From Rhododendron vialii (Eukaryota; Streptophyta; Magnoliopsida; Ericales; Ericaceae), in assembly GCF_030253575.1 (NCBI RefSeq), contig NC_080563.1:38609501-38673500 (forward strand): DNA of 64,000 nucleotides, read 5' to 3'. The notes below the pieces were generated by a model. The model was not told the DNA's origin. It saw only the letters and a list, made by a program, of their open reading frames with translations, and made no database searches. The stretch's first letter is position 1. The number at the start of each line of letters is the position of its first letter. Of the stretch, positions 35,487-45,705 are shown piece by piece. The translations under genes and the position numbers were made by a program.

Positions 35487-38400
35487 TTAAACTAGCAATT
35501 CACAAGGACTTAAAGTTTCAATATCATATGCTTTGCCATTTACTTGTGATGGACAGCCAGACGGAGCTTGTGAAAACCTGGAAACCAATGTTTAACGCAT
35601 CATTAAATGTATACCAGAAATAACAACCATCAAAATTGCATCACATAGACTTATAGAAACACCGTAACAAACCCCTAACATAGTATGTGGGGAAGCCAAT
35701 ATTGTTGCATTGATGCTGACCTTAATGCCCTTGCTTTCTTTTTTTCCTCTTCCAAAGGATCTATCGGGGCAGCTGCTGTAAACCTGGAAAGCCTGGCTTT
35801 CTTCTTCGCCTCCTCATCAGCAGAAACAGACTGCACGGACCCAAACCTAAAATGAAAATATGACCGATCAAAAACTATTTGAACAAACAAAGAGAAAAGT
35901 GATTAGAGGTTGTAACAAATTCAATGACAAGGTACTTCTTCATCAAATAATTAAGGATGCAGATAATCAAACCTCTCCCCTCTAGCCTTTCTCTTTTGTT
36001 CTTCTGATTTCATCAATGCATCTGATCCATGCACACCGGACTCAGACCCAGACCCAGTCCCAAACCTGCAACGAGTCAGACCCGCATTTTAACAAGCTCA
36101 ACTGTACACAGAAGTAGAATTGGAACTGATTCTTAAAAGGCAGAATTATAATACAGAAAATTCCTTTAGCAGTGGATAGCAGCTGCCAAATAAAAATGAC
36201 AATGGCTTGGACTAGAAGAAAATCACTGCCATAGGTGCATTTCACAACACTGAAACTTGTCATCAAATTACCAATGACAAGCAAAACTTGAGGCATTTAG
36301 TCAACCAACCAATGTCTAAACTTTAACATACAATTAAAACCCTTCAGCATCTACCTTCTTGATTTCTATACGATCAAAATCCTTAAGCTTTAATTGATAC
36401 CGTACAGGCGTACACGCATCTAAAACTAGCACCAAAATCAGTTAACTATACTGTACACACATCACACTTCTTCAATACCGTAAATACCATACACAATCCA
36501 TACCCTACACACCTCATTATCATCTTCTTCTGCAAAACTAGCCATGTCTGGATGCATTTGGGCGAATCCCTTGTGTATCCGAGACCCGTACCCATGTCGC
36601 GTTGTGTCGACACCCATACTTCCCACAAAATCAGGGATCTATGTAACAAAGGTTTGAACATGGACAAAACAAAACATTGCCAATTGACATTCTAATGATG
36701 ATGTCATAACTATCAGTGAACATCCCTGCCACCACAAATATTTTAAGTAACTTGAATATATATGGGAAACGTCAAGACGAGTGATTTCACTACTAAGAGC
36801 ATCTACAACTAAGGATGTCAAAGTGGACATGGCATGCCAAGTGGATGAATTGGCATTTGAGCCAACTCCAACCAAGATGTCAATTGTCAAGGTATCGTTT
36901 GATATCTCCTCTCTCATGACAAATTTGACATCTGATGTCAAATGTTTCTTGGATTATTTTACTCCCCAAAACTTAAAATTAATGTGAAAACTTGCCTGAA
37001 TAAGAAATCTGGCATAGTGATTGGAGTGGGTATTTTAGAGATGCCCAATTCAAAAATGTCAAATTGCCACTTGGGCCTTCAAAAAAGTTTGGAATCCCCA
37101 CATTCGAAGCTAAGGTTGGAGATGCTCTAAGGAAACGTTTTTTGAGATCACTTTAGCATGTTCGATTCATTGGCTTGGAATGAATAAGTACCATGTTTCG
37201 AGAGTAACCTTCCGATGCATAAAGTTCTAGGGTATAACAAACAATGAGATAAGTCGGTTACGTTGGCTGTATGTGTATCTTTTGAACTTCCCCCAGAGTT
37301 TAAGAACCATAAAAAGCCTATGGAAAGACAAGACATTCATTATATGAGAAGATTAGATAAATGAGCTATAGAAGCTGTAAATTGTCTATCAAGATAAACA
37401 CCATGACTAATGAAAGTAAAAATTTAGTGACAGAATGGGGTAATACACAGGGTCTACACTGAGGGCATCCTAGCCCTTATTCAAATCTCCACAAACTCCA
37501 AATTGGGTGAAAAAAAACTCCTCAAAACTGCATCCTCCTTGACTCAAACCCACATCAAATTGAGTTTTACAAAAATCAAGGGAGCCAATCCTTACTCAAA
37601 CTTTTCAAGGTCATTGTGCCTTCGATATTCGCAAGTATCCCATAAGCCATAATGATGCTTTTTCTGAAAAGACTGAAATTCATGAATACATTTGAGTTTT
37701 CACATTGGGGTGGTTCACATCAAATAAAGTTTTTACTCAACTTTTTACTTCATTCAAATAAAGTTTGAGTCAAGGAAAGAATATGTGGTCTTATTAGTAA
37801 CAGTTACTCAAAATGTGCTGATATTAAAAGAAACTGGATAGATGTACTAAAACAAGAAAAACTCATAAGCTAGACTTTCATCTTGGATGTAATCTCTGCC
37901 TTGGGGAAAATAAATCCCACTCCCATCTTTTCTTGTCCTAGAGTGAAATGGGATTACCAATGATCCAGTGGATCTGTCTGGGATTTTGAGTTGGGCAAGG
38001 CAATTCAGAGGTGGTAACTCGATGGCTCACATTGTCCTTGGAGCAACAATTTACTGGCTTTGGAAGGAAAGAAACGGGAGGGTTTTTCAGCACCAGATTA
38101 TGGACTGTCTTCTTTGCAGTGCCTTCTCAAGGAGGACATTTGGGTATGCATGATTCTCGGAGAGGGAATAAAGCCTCTTCCCGCAATCTATCCATTTCTG
38201 CAGCCGGGAGAATTCATAGGAACCTCTTTCTCTTTTCCTAGATGTTGTGGGGTTAGTAGCTGTTTTTGGTGTTAATTTCTCCACGAAGTGCTCTGGTTTG
38301 TGAGACTGCGCAAGGACTAGTTCCTTTTGTTCGTGGATTAAGCCCAAACCCAAACCCTAATCCTATCAATTGAAACAGAATAACAGAACACAAACCCAAT

Positions 38401-38925
38401 CCCATAACCGTACCTTAAGATAATTACGGGGGGTTTCTGCTAAACTTAATGGACTAAAACCAATGTTTTTACAGATTTCTGGGCAGGTCATTCTCCTCGC
38501 ATAATCAACTAAAATACCATTTAGCAGAAACAACTTAAACTATTGTCATTAGCCAGCAGCCCAATAATATAGCGGAACTGCACCTCCAACAAAGGGAGAA
38601 AATTATTATACCTTTCTGCTCGAGTATTCCGCTTCTCTTCCTCCGAGATCTGCACAGGCACTCCGAACCGCTCCGCTCTTCGCATCTTCTTCTGGGTATA
38701 GGAAACTGTAACGTCGTCGTTGTTGGCGCCGTTGTTTTTCACGGCCATTGGATCAGCCGCCGCGTCTCCGGTCGTTGGAGAGTCTCCGAGGCTCTTCGGT
38801 TCGTCGATTTCCTCGGGAGACGAGTCCGTGGCAGCAGTGAGAGGTGGTGGTAGTTGAGGAGCCGGTGAAGCGTCGTTGGTGGTGGTGGTGGAGTTTTCCT
38901 CTTTCGGCGCGGTCGATGTAGCCAT
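35487..38925 (-). CDS. MOS11: MOS11-like mRNA export protein (SARNP/CIP29-related)
   Basis: Four exons on the minus strand (38925-38612, 36065-35973, 35846-35721, 35577-35487) keep frame and give 207 residues. Every junction splits an Arg codon as AG|G. Residues 1-75 are a low-complexity Ser/Thr/Pro/Ala tail. Then come the repeated basic modules typical of MOS11: KKMRRAERFGVPVQISEEEK, RAERFGTGSGS, EEQKRKARGERFG, EEAKKKARLSRF and EEEKKKARALRFS. In Arabidopsis MOS11 is a nuclear protein needed for bulk mRNA export and for snc1 immunity, and human CIP29 works with UAP56 and ALY in TREX. Those roles are transferred by similarity. The Arabidopsis protein is of similar length. Intron 1 is 2.5 kb and carries a Tourist-like MITE. 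The start Met is the first in frame, directly downstream of a GA-rich leader. Confidence 0.85.
36797..37127. mobile_element. Tourist-like (PIF/Harbinger) MITE in MOS11 intron 1
   Basis: The ends GAGCATCTACAACTAAG and CTAAGGTTGGAGATGCTC are inverted repeats. The flanks are TAA on both sides (36794-36796 and 37128-37130), the 3-bp duplication of PIF/Harbinger elements. Length 331 bp, no transposase. It contributes the stray ORFs here. Confidence 0.85.
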
Positions 38926-38932
38926 TGATGGA

Positions 38933-38934
<2 letters not shown>

Positions 38935-38968
<34 letters not shown>

Positions 38969-38986
38969 GATGTGCTGCTGTGTATC

Positions 38987-39020
<34 letters not shown>

Positions 39021-39040
39021 GATGTGCTGCTGTGTATCCC
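38935..39040. repeat. Duplicated (GA)n leader block of the MOS11-like gene
   Basis: GA run 38935-38966, spacer TTGATGTGCTGCTGTGTATC, GA run 38989-39018, then the same spacer again. The whole composite of GA run plus 22-nt spacer is therefore present twice, immediately upstream of the MOS11-like ATG, where it reads as CT-rich leader on the gene's strand. CT-rich leaders are common in plant housekeeping genes. Confidence 0.88.
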
Positions 39041-39099
39041 TAGTTCTAGTTGGACAACCAGAGCGAGAAGCGTGATAATGGAATTGCAGATGGAGAGTT

Positions 39100-39335
39100 C
39101 ACGCCCTGTTTGGTACCTATGCAATGGAAAGGAAAGGAAAGGAAAGTTAAGTATAGGAAAGGTTGAGGAAAATCTAGGAGGAAAATATTTGTTCATAAGT
39201 ACTTCATTTGTTTGATTTTTTCTTCTCTTTTTCTTCTTTTTTTCCTCAAATCAAACAAAGGAAGAGGACATTAAATTATTTTTCCTTTTCTTTTACTAGT
39301 ATTTCTTTTTTATAGGTACCAAACAAACCCAGTTT
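39100..39335. mobile_element. MITE-like insertion upstream of the MOS11-like gene
   Basis: CTGTTTGGTACCTATGC on the left and AGGTACCAAACAAACCCAG on the right form inverted ends around a GGAAA/TTTCC-rich interior. The exact boundary and target duplication could not be fixed. Confidence 0.55.
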
Positions 39336-40708
39336 TTCTCGTAATCACAAACTAGGCCTAATCGGACTAGGGTTTATTTTTAGAAAATAAAATAAACCAC
39401 GGGTCACTAGTTACAGATCTTAGAAAATTATAATCATTCTAAATTATTAATTTTGTGAACGTCTAATAAAATGTTAATTTGCAAATACGTGAAGATTAGG
39501 TATAAATTTGTGAAATTTTTTGACATATAATCAAAATTTTTATATTATGATGTTGTATTTTTTTTTAAAATCATATTGCTCGTTTCTAGAAGGTAATTTA
39601 CAATGTGTGCACTATGTACAGTGTATATATGGCTGGAAAAATATCATACTCCCTCCGTTTTTAAATGAAAGTTCAATACGAAAAGACATGTAATATTTGA
39701 ATAAAGAATTAAGTATTTTAGTGCTTAAATTCTTTTATTTCTTGACGCTAAACTAAATATCTCAATAATTTTGAAAACTTACTATGTAATTAGCTATGGT
39801 GTAATTAAACTTATCCACGCATCTCACACATCATTCTCTCTAATATATTTTCTCTCTTTATTATATTTTTTAATTGTATTTTTTGACTCTATACAAAAAA
39901 TAATAATGTAGATTTATTGAACTGTTAAAAAAACTGTTCAAATCAAACCCTTTCTGGTCATTTTTTTGTTGATTTCTCGTGGGTAATCTTAATATCACGT
40001 TTTGATCATATTGAGCGATTCAGATCATCAAAATTCGATCGGAAAATAAGAGAAATGAGGAGGTCCGCACTTAAGATTCTCACAAAAAAAATTTCTGTAT
40101 GTAAGGATATGATATGTCTTAAACTTTTAAATACAATAAGAACATAAAAAGGTATAAATTAGTCTAACCTCTTCTTCTTTCTAAAGATTAAACAAAATGA
40201 CTTTCAAATTGCGTTATCAAAATTTAAATATACCATTGTGAACCTTTATGTAAATAAATAAATAAAGATAGTCTCTTTTTTGTCCATCCTATGCGGATGA
40301 ATGCTTGTACTATTGAAATTAGAAACTTCAAAATTAGAAACTTCAAATATGTTCTTTTTTCAAGAGAATTCAGGTACTTTGCTTCTCTAAAGTTCACAAT
40401 TTTGAACTTTTACGTATATCGCAAATTTTGCCCAATTTTTGGTGTCTAGCTAAGTGGTTCAAATTGCTCGAACTTGTAAGATTTTCTTAAAAAATTGTTC
40501 ATATGAAAGGAATCTTAAAATATGGGCTACCTCAATTTTTGCGACAATTCAGTAAAAACAAACTAAGAAAAACGTCAAAATACAAAGTACGTGAACTACA
40601 TTTATATAAGTGTGGCCCACATTGCAACACAATACGATCTACATAATATATTTGATTTTTTTTATATTAGTTTTATAGGTACTCCATATTTTTTAGAATT
40701 TGATATCC
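39336..40708. other. AT-rich intergenic DNA with MITE remnants
   Basis: ACTCCCTCCGTTT at about 39651 is a Stowaway-type end without an identified partner. About 39955-40085 (CACGTTTTGATCATATTGAG, ATTCGATCGG) resembles one arm of the palindromic element at 61815-62145. No gene is supported. Confidence 0.45.
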
Positions 40709-40717
40709 AAATAATAA

Positions 40718-41017
40718 GAGTAACACTACAGGTACAGAAATTTTGGGACCGAATCCGGACCGACGGCCGCCGGCGAGCCATCTCCGGCCACCGGACGGCC
40801 GATCCGAGCCGTCCAAAAATTCTAAAAAAAAAAACCGAGGGGCCCCACGCGGGAATCAACGTCATCCGAGGTGTGTAGGGTGCTTGATCGGAGCACCCCT
40901 TTTCGTATGTGTATATGTTTGGACGGCTCGGATCGGCCGTCCGGTGGCCGGAGATGGCTCGCCGGCGGCCGTCGGTCCGGATTCGGTCCCAAAATTTCTG
41001 TACCTGTATCATTTTTG
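40718..41017. mobile_element. GC-rich palindromic MITE with 9-bp target duplication
   Basis: Long inverted arms run from TACAGGTACAGAAATTTTGG through GGACGGCCGATCCGAGCCG and back. The flanks are AAATAATAA at 40709-40717 and 41018-41026. The surrounding sequence is tandemly duplicated, and the second copy (near 41135) reads CCAAATAATAATTACTGC without the insertion, which fixes the boundary. Element ends do not pair at the outermost 8-10 bases. ORFs on both strands are products of the palindrome. Confidence 0.8.
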
Positions 41018-41399
41018 AAATAATAATTACTGCATTGTTACATGATTACCTTTAATTGTTGCTTTTTTTTATGTTGCTTTTTTTTATATTAGTTTTATAG
41101 GTACTCCATATTTTTTAGAATTTGATATCCAAATAATAATTACTGCATTGTTACATGATTACCTTTAATTGTTACTTTATACTGTTGTCCTCATGAATTG
41201 ACTAAACCTTAAGCAAGGTCAAAACGGTCAACAATCTTAAAACTTCCAGCGACGGTATTTTTGGGTTGTTTTGTTGACTTGGACGATTTTGATAGGAGTA
41301 TTTCCCACTTCAAAGTTTCTTTGAACAACCCTACCGCCGGGCAACGAAGTAAAATTCCTAGCGGCACTCGATTCACAGACACGATGGGGAACGTTGATT

Positions 41400-41408
41400 C
41401 GTAGGGGG

Positions 41409-41452
<44 letters not shown>

Positions 41453-41574
41453 AAGAAGACAGGTGATTATTCGTCTCTCGATCATCGAACTTTCAAGCCT
41501 CGATTCAGCATCTCCATCGTCAATCTAATCACCATTTTTCCAGACCCATCCTCGACCTAGTACCATCGATTCAG
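41400..41574 (+). other. Probable 5' non-coding exon of the coiled-coil/A9 gene
   Basis: A leader-like stretch with a (GA)n run at 41411-41446 ends in ATTCAG followed by the donor GTAAAC. It sits about 4 kb ahead of the coding start and would splice to the exon beginning at 45548. The transcription start is not known. Confidence 0.5.
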
Positions 41575-41900
41575 GTAAACACATGAACAGAACCTTGATT
41601 CGGCCGTACCCATGGTTTTCCGACACCGTTCCTTAATACTCCATCGTACCCGGCACGTCTTTTGCTGTACGGATGCGATGGTTTCACTTGTAGTTTTCTG
41701 TGTATTTATCTCCGTGGATAAATTGTTTCTTCATTGCTGAAAATAAGTACACTATTAGCATGACCTATTTTATTTTATGATGTTCTATTATCTATGCTTT
41801 TTATCATCCATGTCGTGCTGTTTTTACTTAATTAGCTCTTTTTTCTTTAACCAAAATACATTTTATCTACGGGATAAATAGTTACTTCATTACTAAAAAT

Positions 41901-42037
41901 CAGTGTTCTAAAAATTGTTAGGTGCTAGTCGGGCGGAAGAGGGGCGCCTAACGCCTAGCAGCTGACAAATCGCACGCGCCTAGGTTGATTTTAATCTATG
42001 CATTGGACCCCCACCTAGACCAACTTTTAGAACACTG
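41901..42037. mobile_element. Short hAT-type MITE (137 bp)
   Basis: The ends CAGTGTTCTAAAAATTG and CAACTTTTAGAACACTG are a near-perfect inverted pair. The 8-bp flanks are CTAAAAAT (41893-41900) and CTAAAACT (42038-42045). The parallel unit near 41735-41760 lacks it. Confidence 0.88.
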
Positions 42038-43259
42038 CTAAAACTTACTAGCACACTATTAGCATGACCCATTTTATGATGTTCTATTACCTATGCTTTT
42101 ATCATCTATGTCATGCTGTTTTTACTTAATTATCTCTTTATTCTTTAACCAAAATACTTGTTATCTACGGGATGACGGGGAACATAGCATCTACCTTGAT
42201 TTGGGAGAACTTGATTCCGAGATAAAGGTTAACCGTTAGGACATCTCCAATCTGTAGCGGGTGCTTTCTTTGGTTAACTAGATTCGTTCTCTTTCCTTAA
42301 TCAGCGATCGTTAACTGCCATCACGCTTCAATTCCTAGGGCAGTTTGTAAATTGCCAAGGTACTAGGGTCAAAGCTAATTTAGTATTGTCTGAAGGTGAC
42401 AATGTTTGAAGATTTTTGACGGGGTAGTGACTCTAAAGCGTTGATCGGAACCAGGTTGTAGGGCATGGGGGAAGTTTGGTTCATGTTGGTTGCATCTTTA
42501 GTGATGATTAGGTGTGGAGAGCTGGTGGTACCAGAAGAGATATCACCGGCCAGAAGAGATAGGTAGATTGTTAGGATTGAATGCTATGGAACATACTTCA
42601 GTTTGTACACTTGTGACTTTTCGCTTAAAGTAGTTATCGAAATTTTCGGATTCCTTGTGAGGAGTTTGAAGAGGAGGCATCGATGCTGGAATGGTAATTG
42701 GAGCAAAAAAAGAGGCCGAAGAGAGGTGTTATGCAGGTTATGTGGGAGAAGCAAAGATTGATTGCGAGTGAGTTAAAAAGTGGTTAGTGAAAAAAATGTT
42801 GGATAAGAGGGGTAAGTGGAGGGGATTTATGTTGGCTGCCCTTGGGGTTGATTAGAGTATTGGATTGGCTAGCATTTTTTTTGTTTCTTTATTGGTATTT
42901 TGGCCTTTATGATGTTTGAGATGTTGTAGAGATTCACTTCTCTCTTTGTACTATTTTATGCTGCTTTTGTCCTTGGCTGTTGCCCCCTTACACCTCTCTT
43001 ACTGTTATCTCTAGTAGTACCCAATCATATTGTTTTAAAGTCATGCCCTGTTCGTTTGCCCACGCTCCCCTATAAGAAGAAAATAAAGAGAAAAATTATA
43101 TGATGGTGTAATTTTAATGATGTATGAAATGCTCCTTCGTTTTCATCCTTTCCTACTTATGTCAGGTCAACATATGCACCTTTGTCTTTTCCCAAGCTTA
43201 ATTGCAATCTATGCTGCATACACGTACTTTGCCGCCTCTAGCCAAACGTCCCTTAAAAC

Positions 43260-43438
43260 CTGCAGGAGGTGAAGGTCATTGGCTTGACCGTGAACTGTGG
43301 TATCTGGTGGGACTATGGCCTCCCTCCCACTATGGCTTGTTCTACCTTCCTTTATCTATAGGCTTAAGAGTGCATCCCATATCATTGCTGTCAAGGAAGC
43401 TTGATGGAGTTGCATATGAGGATATTGCATTCTATTAG
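43260..43438 (+). other. Exon-like open segment between duplicated intron units
   Basis: The open frame reads GGEGHWLDRELWYLVGLWPP, then SHYGLFYLPL and GLRVHPISLLSRKLDGVAYE, ending at TAG 43436-43438. The content is unlike the AT-rich intron around it and the segment is absent from the neighbouring duplicated units. It is preceded by CCTGCAG, a possible acceptor. I do not recognise the family. It could be a captured gene fragment. Confidence 0.35.
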
Positions 43439-43995
43439 CATGACCCATTTTTTGATGTTCCATTACCTATGCTTTTATCATCCATGTCGTACTATTTTCA
43501 CTTAATTATCTCTTTATTCTTTAACCAAAATACTTATTATCTAGGGGATGACAGGGAACATAGTATCTACCTTGACTTAGGAGAACTTGTTTCCAAGATA
43601 ACGGTTAACCGTTAGGACGTCTCCAATCTGTAGCGGGTGTTTTCTTTCGTTAACTAGAATTGATTTATTTGCTCAATCGGCGATCGTTAACTGCCATCAC
43701 GCTTCAATATTCCTAGGATAGTTTGTAAATTGCCTGGGTACTAGGGTCAAAGCTAATTTAGTATTGTCTGAAGGTGACAATGTTTGGAGAATTTTGACTG
43801 GGCAATGACTCTAAAACTTTGATAGGAACCAGGTTGTAGGGCATGGGGGAAGTTTGGTTCATGTCGGTTTCATCTTTAGTGATGATTTGGTGTGGAGAGC
43901 TGGTGGTACCAGAAGACAAATCACCAGCTAGAGGAGATAGTTAGATTGGTAGGGTTGAATCTTATAGAACATACTTCAGTTTGTACACTTGTGAC

Positions 43996-44424
43996 CTTAG
44001 AAGCACGGACACGGCACGACATGGACACGCAGATACATAATTTCTCTGAAAATTAGGACACGGATGGGTTGGGATATGTAGAATAAAATACTCATAGATA
44101 ATTTTAATATATTTTATATAAATAAATATATGTTATACAAAATTTTAATTTTTTATATCTTTTTCTTTCAACAGTTAGTTCTTTTTTGTTTTGACATAGA
44201 AAGCCTTAATAAAAGAAGTTCTGATCCAATTTAACTAATAAAGATGGCCAAAGTCTAAACCATATAATAAAAGAATAGAGCCCATAAGAGATAGAAGGAG
44301 AGTGGCCCAACCCAAGAATAGATGCCCCAACCTATCAGCCCTAGACCTGATACTAAAACAAACAGTAGCATCAGCAGAGCAGTGATCGCTGCTGGACAGA
44401 TTCTCATCGTCGGCGCATCAGCTT

Positions 44425-44477
<53 letters not shown>

Positions 44478-44744
44478 CTTGCTCTCTCTCTCTGTCTCCG
44501 TCTCCGTCTCCCCTCTCCTCTCTCCCTCCTCCCTCCTCCTTTGTGTCAGAGAATTCTCACCGGCGTGTCCCTCACGTGTCCTGAAAAAAAGTTAAAATAA
44601 TGGGACACGGTCAACGACACACCATTTGTCACCAGACACAGTCAAAGGCGTTCGGGACACATGTCTGGGATGTGTCCGGACATATCTATGTCCCCGACGT
44701 CCTGGATACTGGTACCTGAGGCTGATATGCGTGTTGCTCCTTAG
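43996..44744. mobile_element. 749-bp hAT-type non-autonomous element with (CT)n interior
   Basis: The flanking 8-bp CTTGTGAC is identical on both sides (43988-43995 and 44745-44752), and the sister unit shows a single CTTGTGAC at about 42607-42614. The ends CTTAGAAGCACGG and GTTGCTCCTTAG are imperfect inverted repeats. The interior has GGACACGG-type motifs at both ends and a (CT)n tract (44425-44493). Confidence 0.82.
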
Positions 44745-45547
44745 CTTGTGACTTGAGTGATGGAACTAAGGCGTACTGGTGTAATTGTTTAATTTAGTTA
44801 CCGAAATTTTCGGATTCCTTGTGAGGAGTTTGAGAAGGAGGCATTGAAGCTGTAATGGTAATTGAGCAAAAAAATAGGCCAAAGAGAGGTGTTATGCAGG
44901 CTATGTGGAAGAAGCAAAGATCGATTGTGAGTGAGTTAGAAAGTGGTTAGTGAAAAAAAGGGTTGGATAAGAGTGGGGTAAGCGGAGGGGATTTATGTTG
45001 GCTGCCCTTGGGGTTGATTAGAGTATTGGATTGGCAAGCATTTTTTTTTTGTTTATTTATTGGTATTTTAGCCTTTATGAGGGTTGAGATGTTGTAGAGA
45101 TTCACTTCTCTTTTTGTACTATTTTATGCTGCTTTTGTCCTTGGCTGGTGCCCACTGGCACCTCTGTTACTATTATCTCTAGGATGTGGAATGCTCCTTC
45201 ATTTTCATCCTTTCCTACTTATGTCAGTCTCCATATGCACCTTTGGTTTTTCCCAAGCATAATTGCCATCTATGCTGCATACACGTAATTCGCCACCTCT
45301 AGCCAAATGCCCCTTAAAAGTTGCACGAACTTATAATTTGGGTTAAGTATTTGTCATACTTCAAATCATTATGTATTCTTCCGTTAATTTTTACAACTTT
45401 TAATGGTGTATAGTCACAATGTTCATTTTCACTATTGTTGTATACGTAGGAGAAGTACATTTTCATCTTAATTCGTATCTCTCTGTAGGTTTTGTAGGTG
45501 TTCTACAGCAAATCCCAACATTTATGTGTATGTCTTCGATTCTGCAG

Positions 45548-45631
45548 ATGGTAGCTTGGGGAAAAGAGTTGATCGATAATCGTCACCCCCATCTTTTTCA
45601 TTTCATTTCTGGCTACACGGGAGGACTGTGA
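45548..45631 (+). CDS. Upstream ORF in the leader of the coiled-coil/A9 gene
   Basis: If the acceptor TCTGCAG at 45541-45547 is used, the exon begins with ATG. This opens a 27-codon frame (MVAWGKELIDNRHP to SGYTGGL, stop TGA 45629-45631) that ends 74 nt before the main ATG at 45706. Such an upstream ORF could lower translation of the main frame; its use is inferred only. Confidence 0.4.
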   Translation: MVAWGKELIDNRHPHLFHFISGYTGGL

Positions 45632-45705
45632 CTCACCATCGATTATCATCTCGTCATTGACGTAGTGGTTCAGGATCAAAATCCCTGGAAACCTGGACAG
45701 CAAAG

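Larger units (their letters stand above)
41575..45547 (+). other. 5' leader intron built of tandem duplications
   Basis: The block starting ATTAGCATGACC occurs at 41757, 42059 and 43437. Unit 2 (42059-43200) and unit 3 (43437-45320) are alignable through to CATACACGTA. Unit 3 is longer because of the insertion at 43996-44744. Between units 2 and 3 lies an unshared, exon-like segment (43260-43438). Confidence 0.7.

Noticed and set aside
40662..41012. Near-identical Arg-rich ORFs on both strands
   Set aside because: The two strands of a palindromic MITE necessarily read alike.
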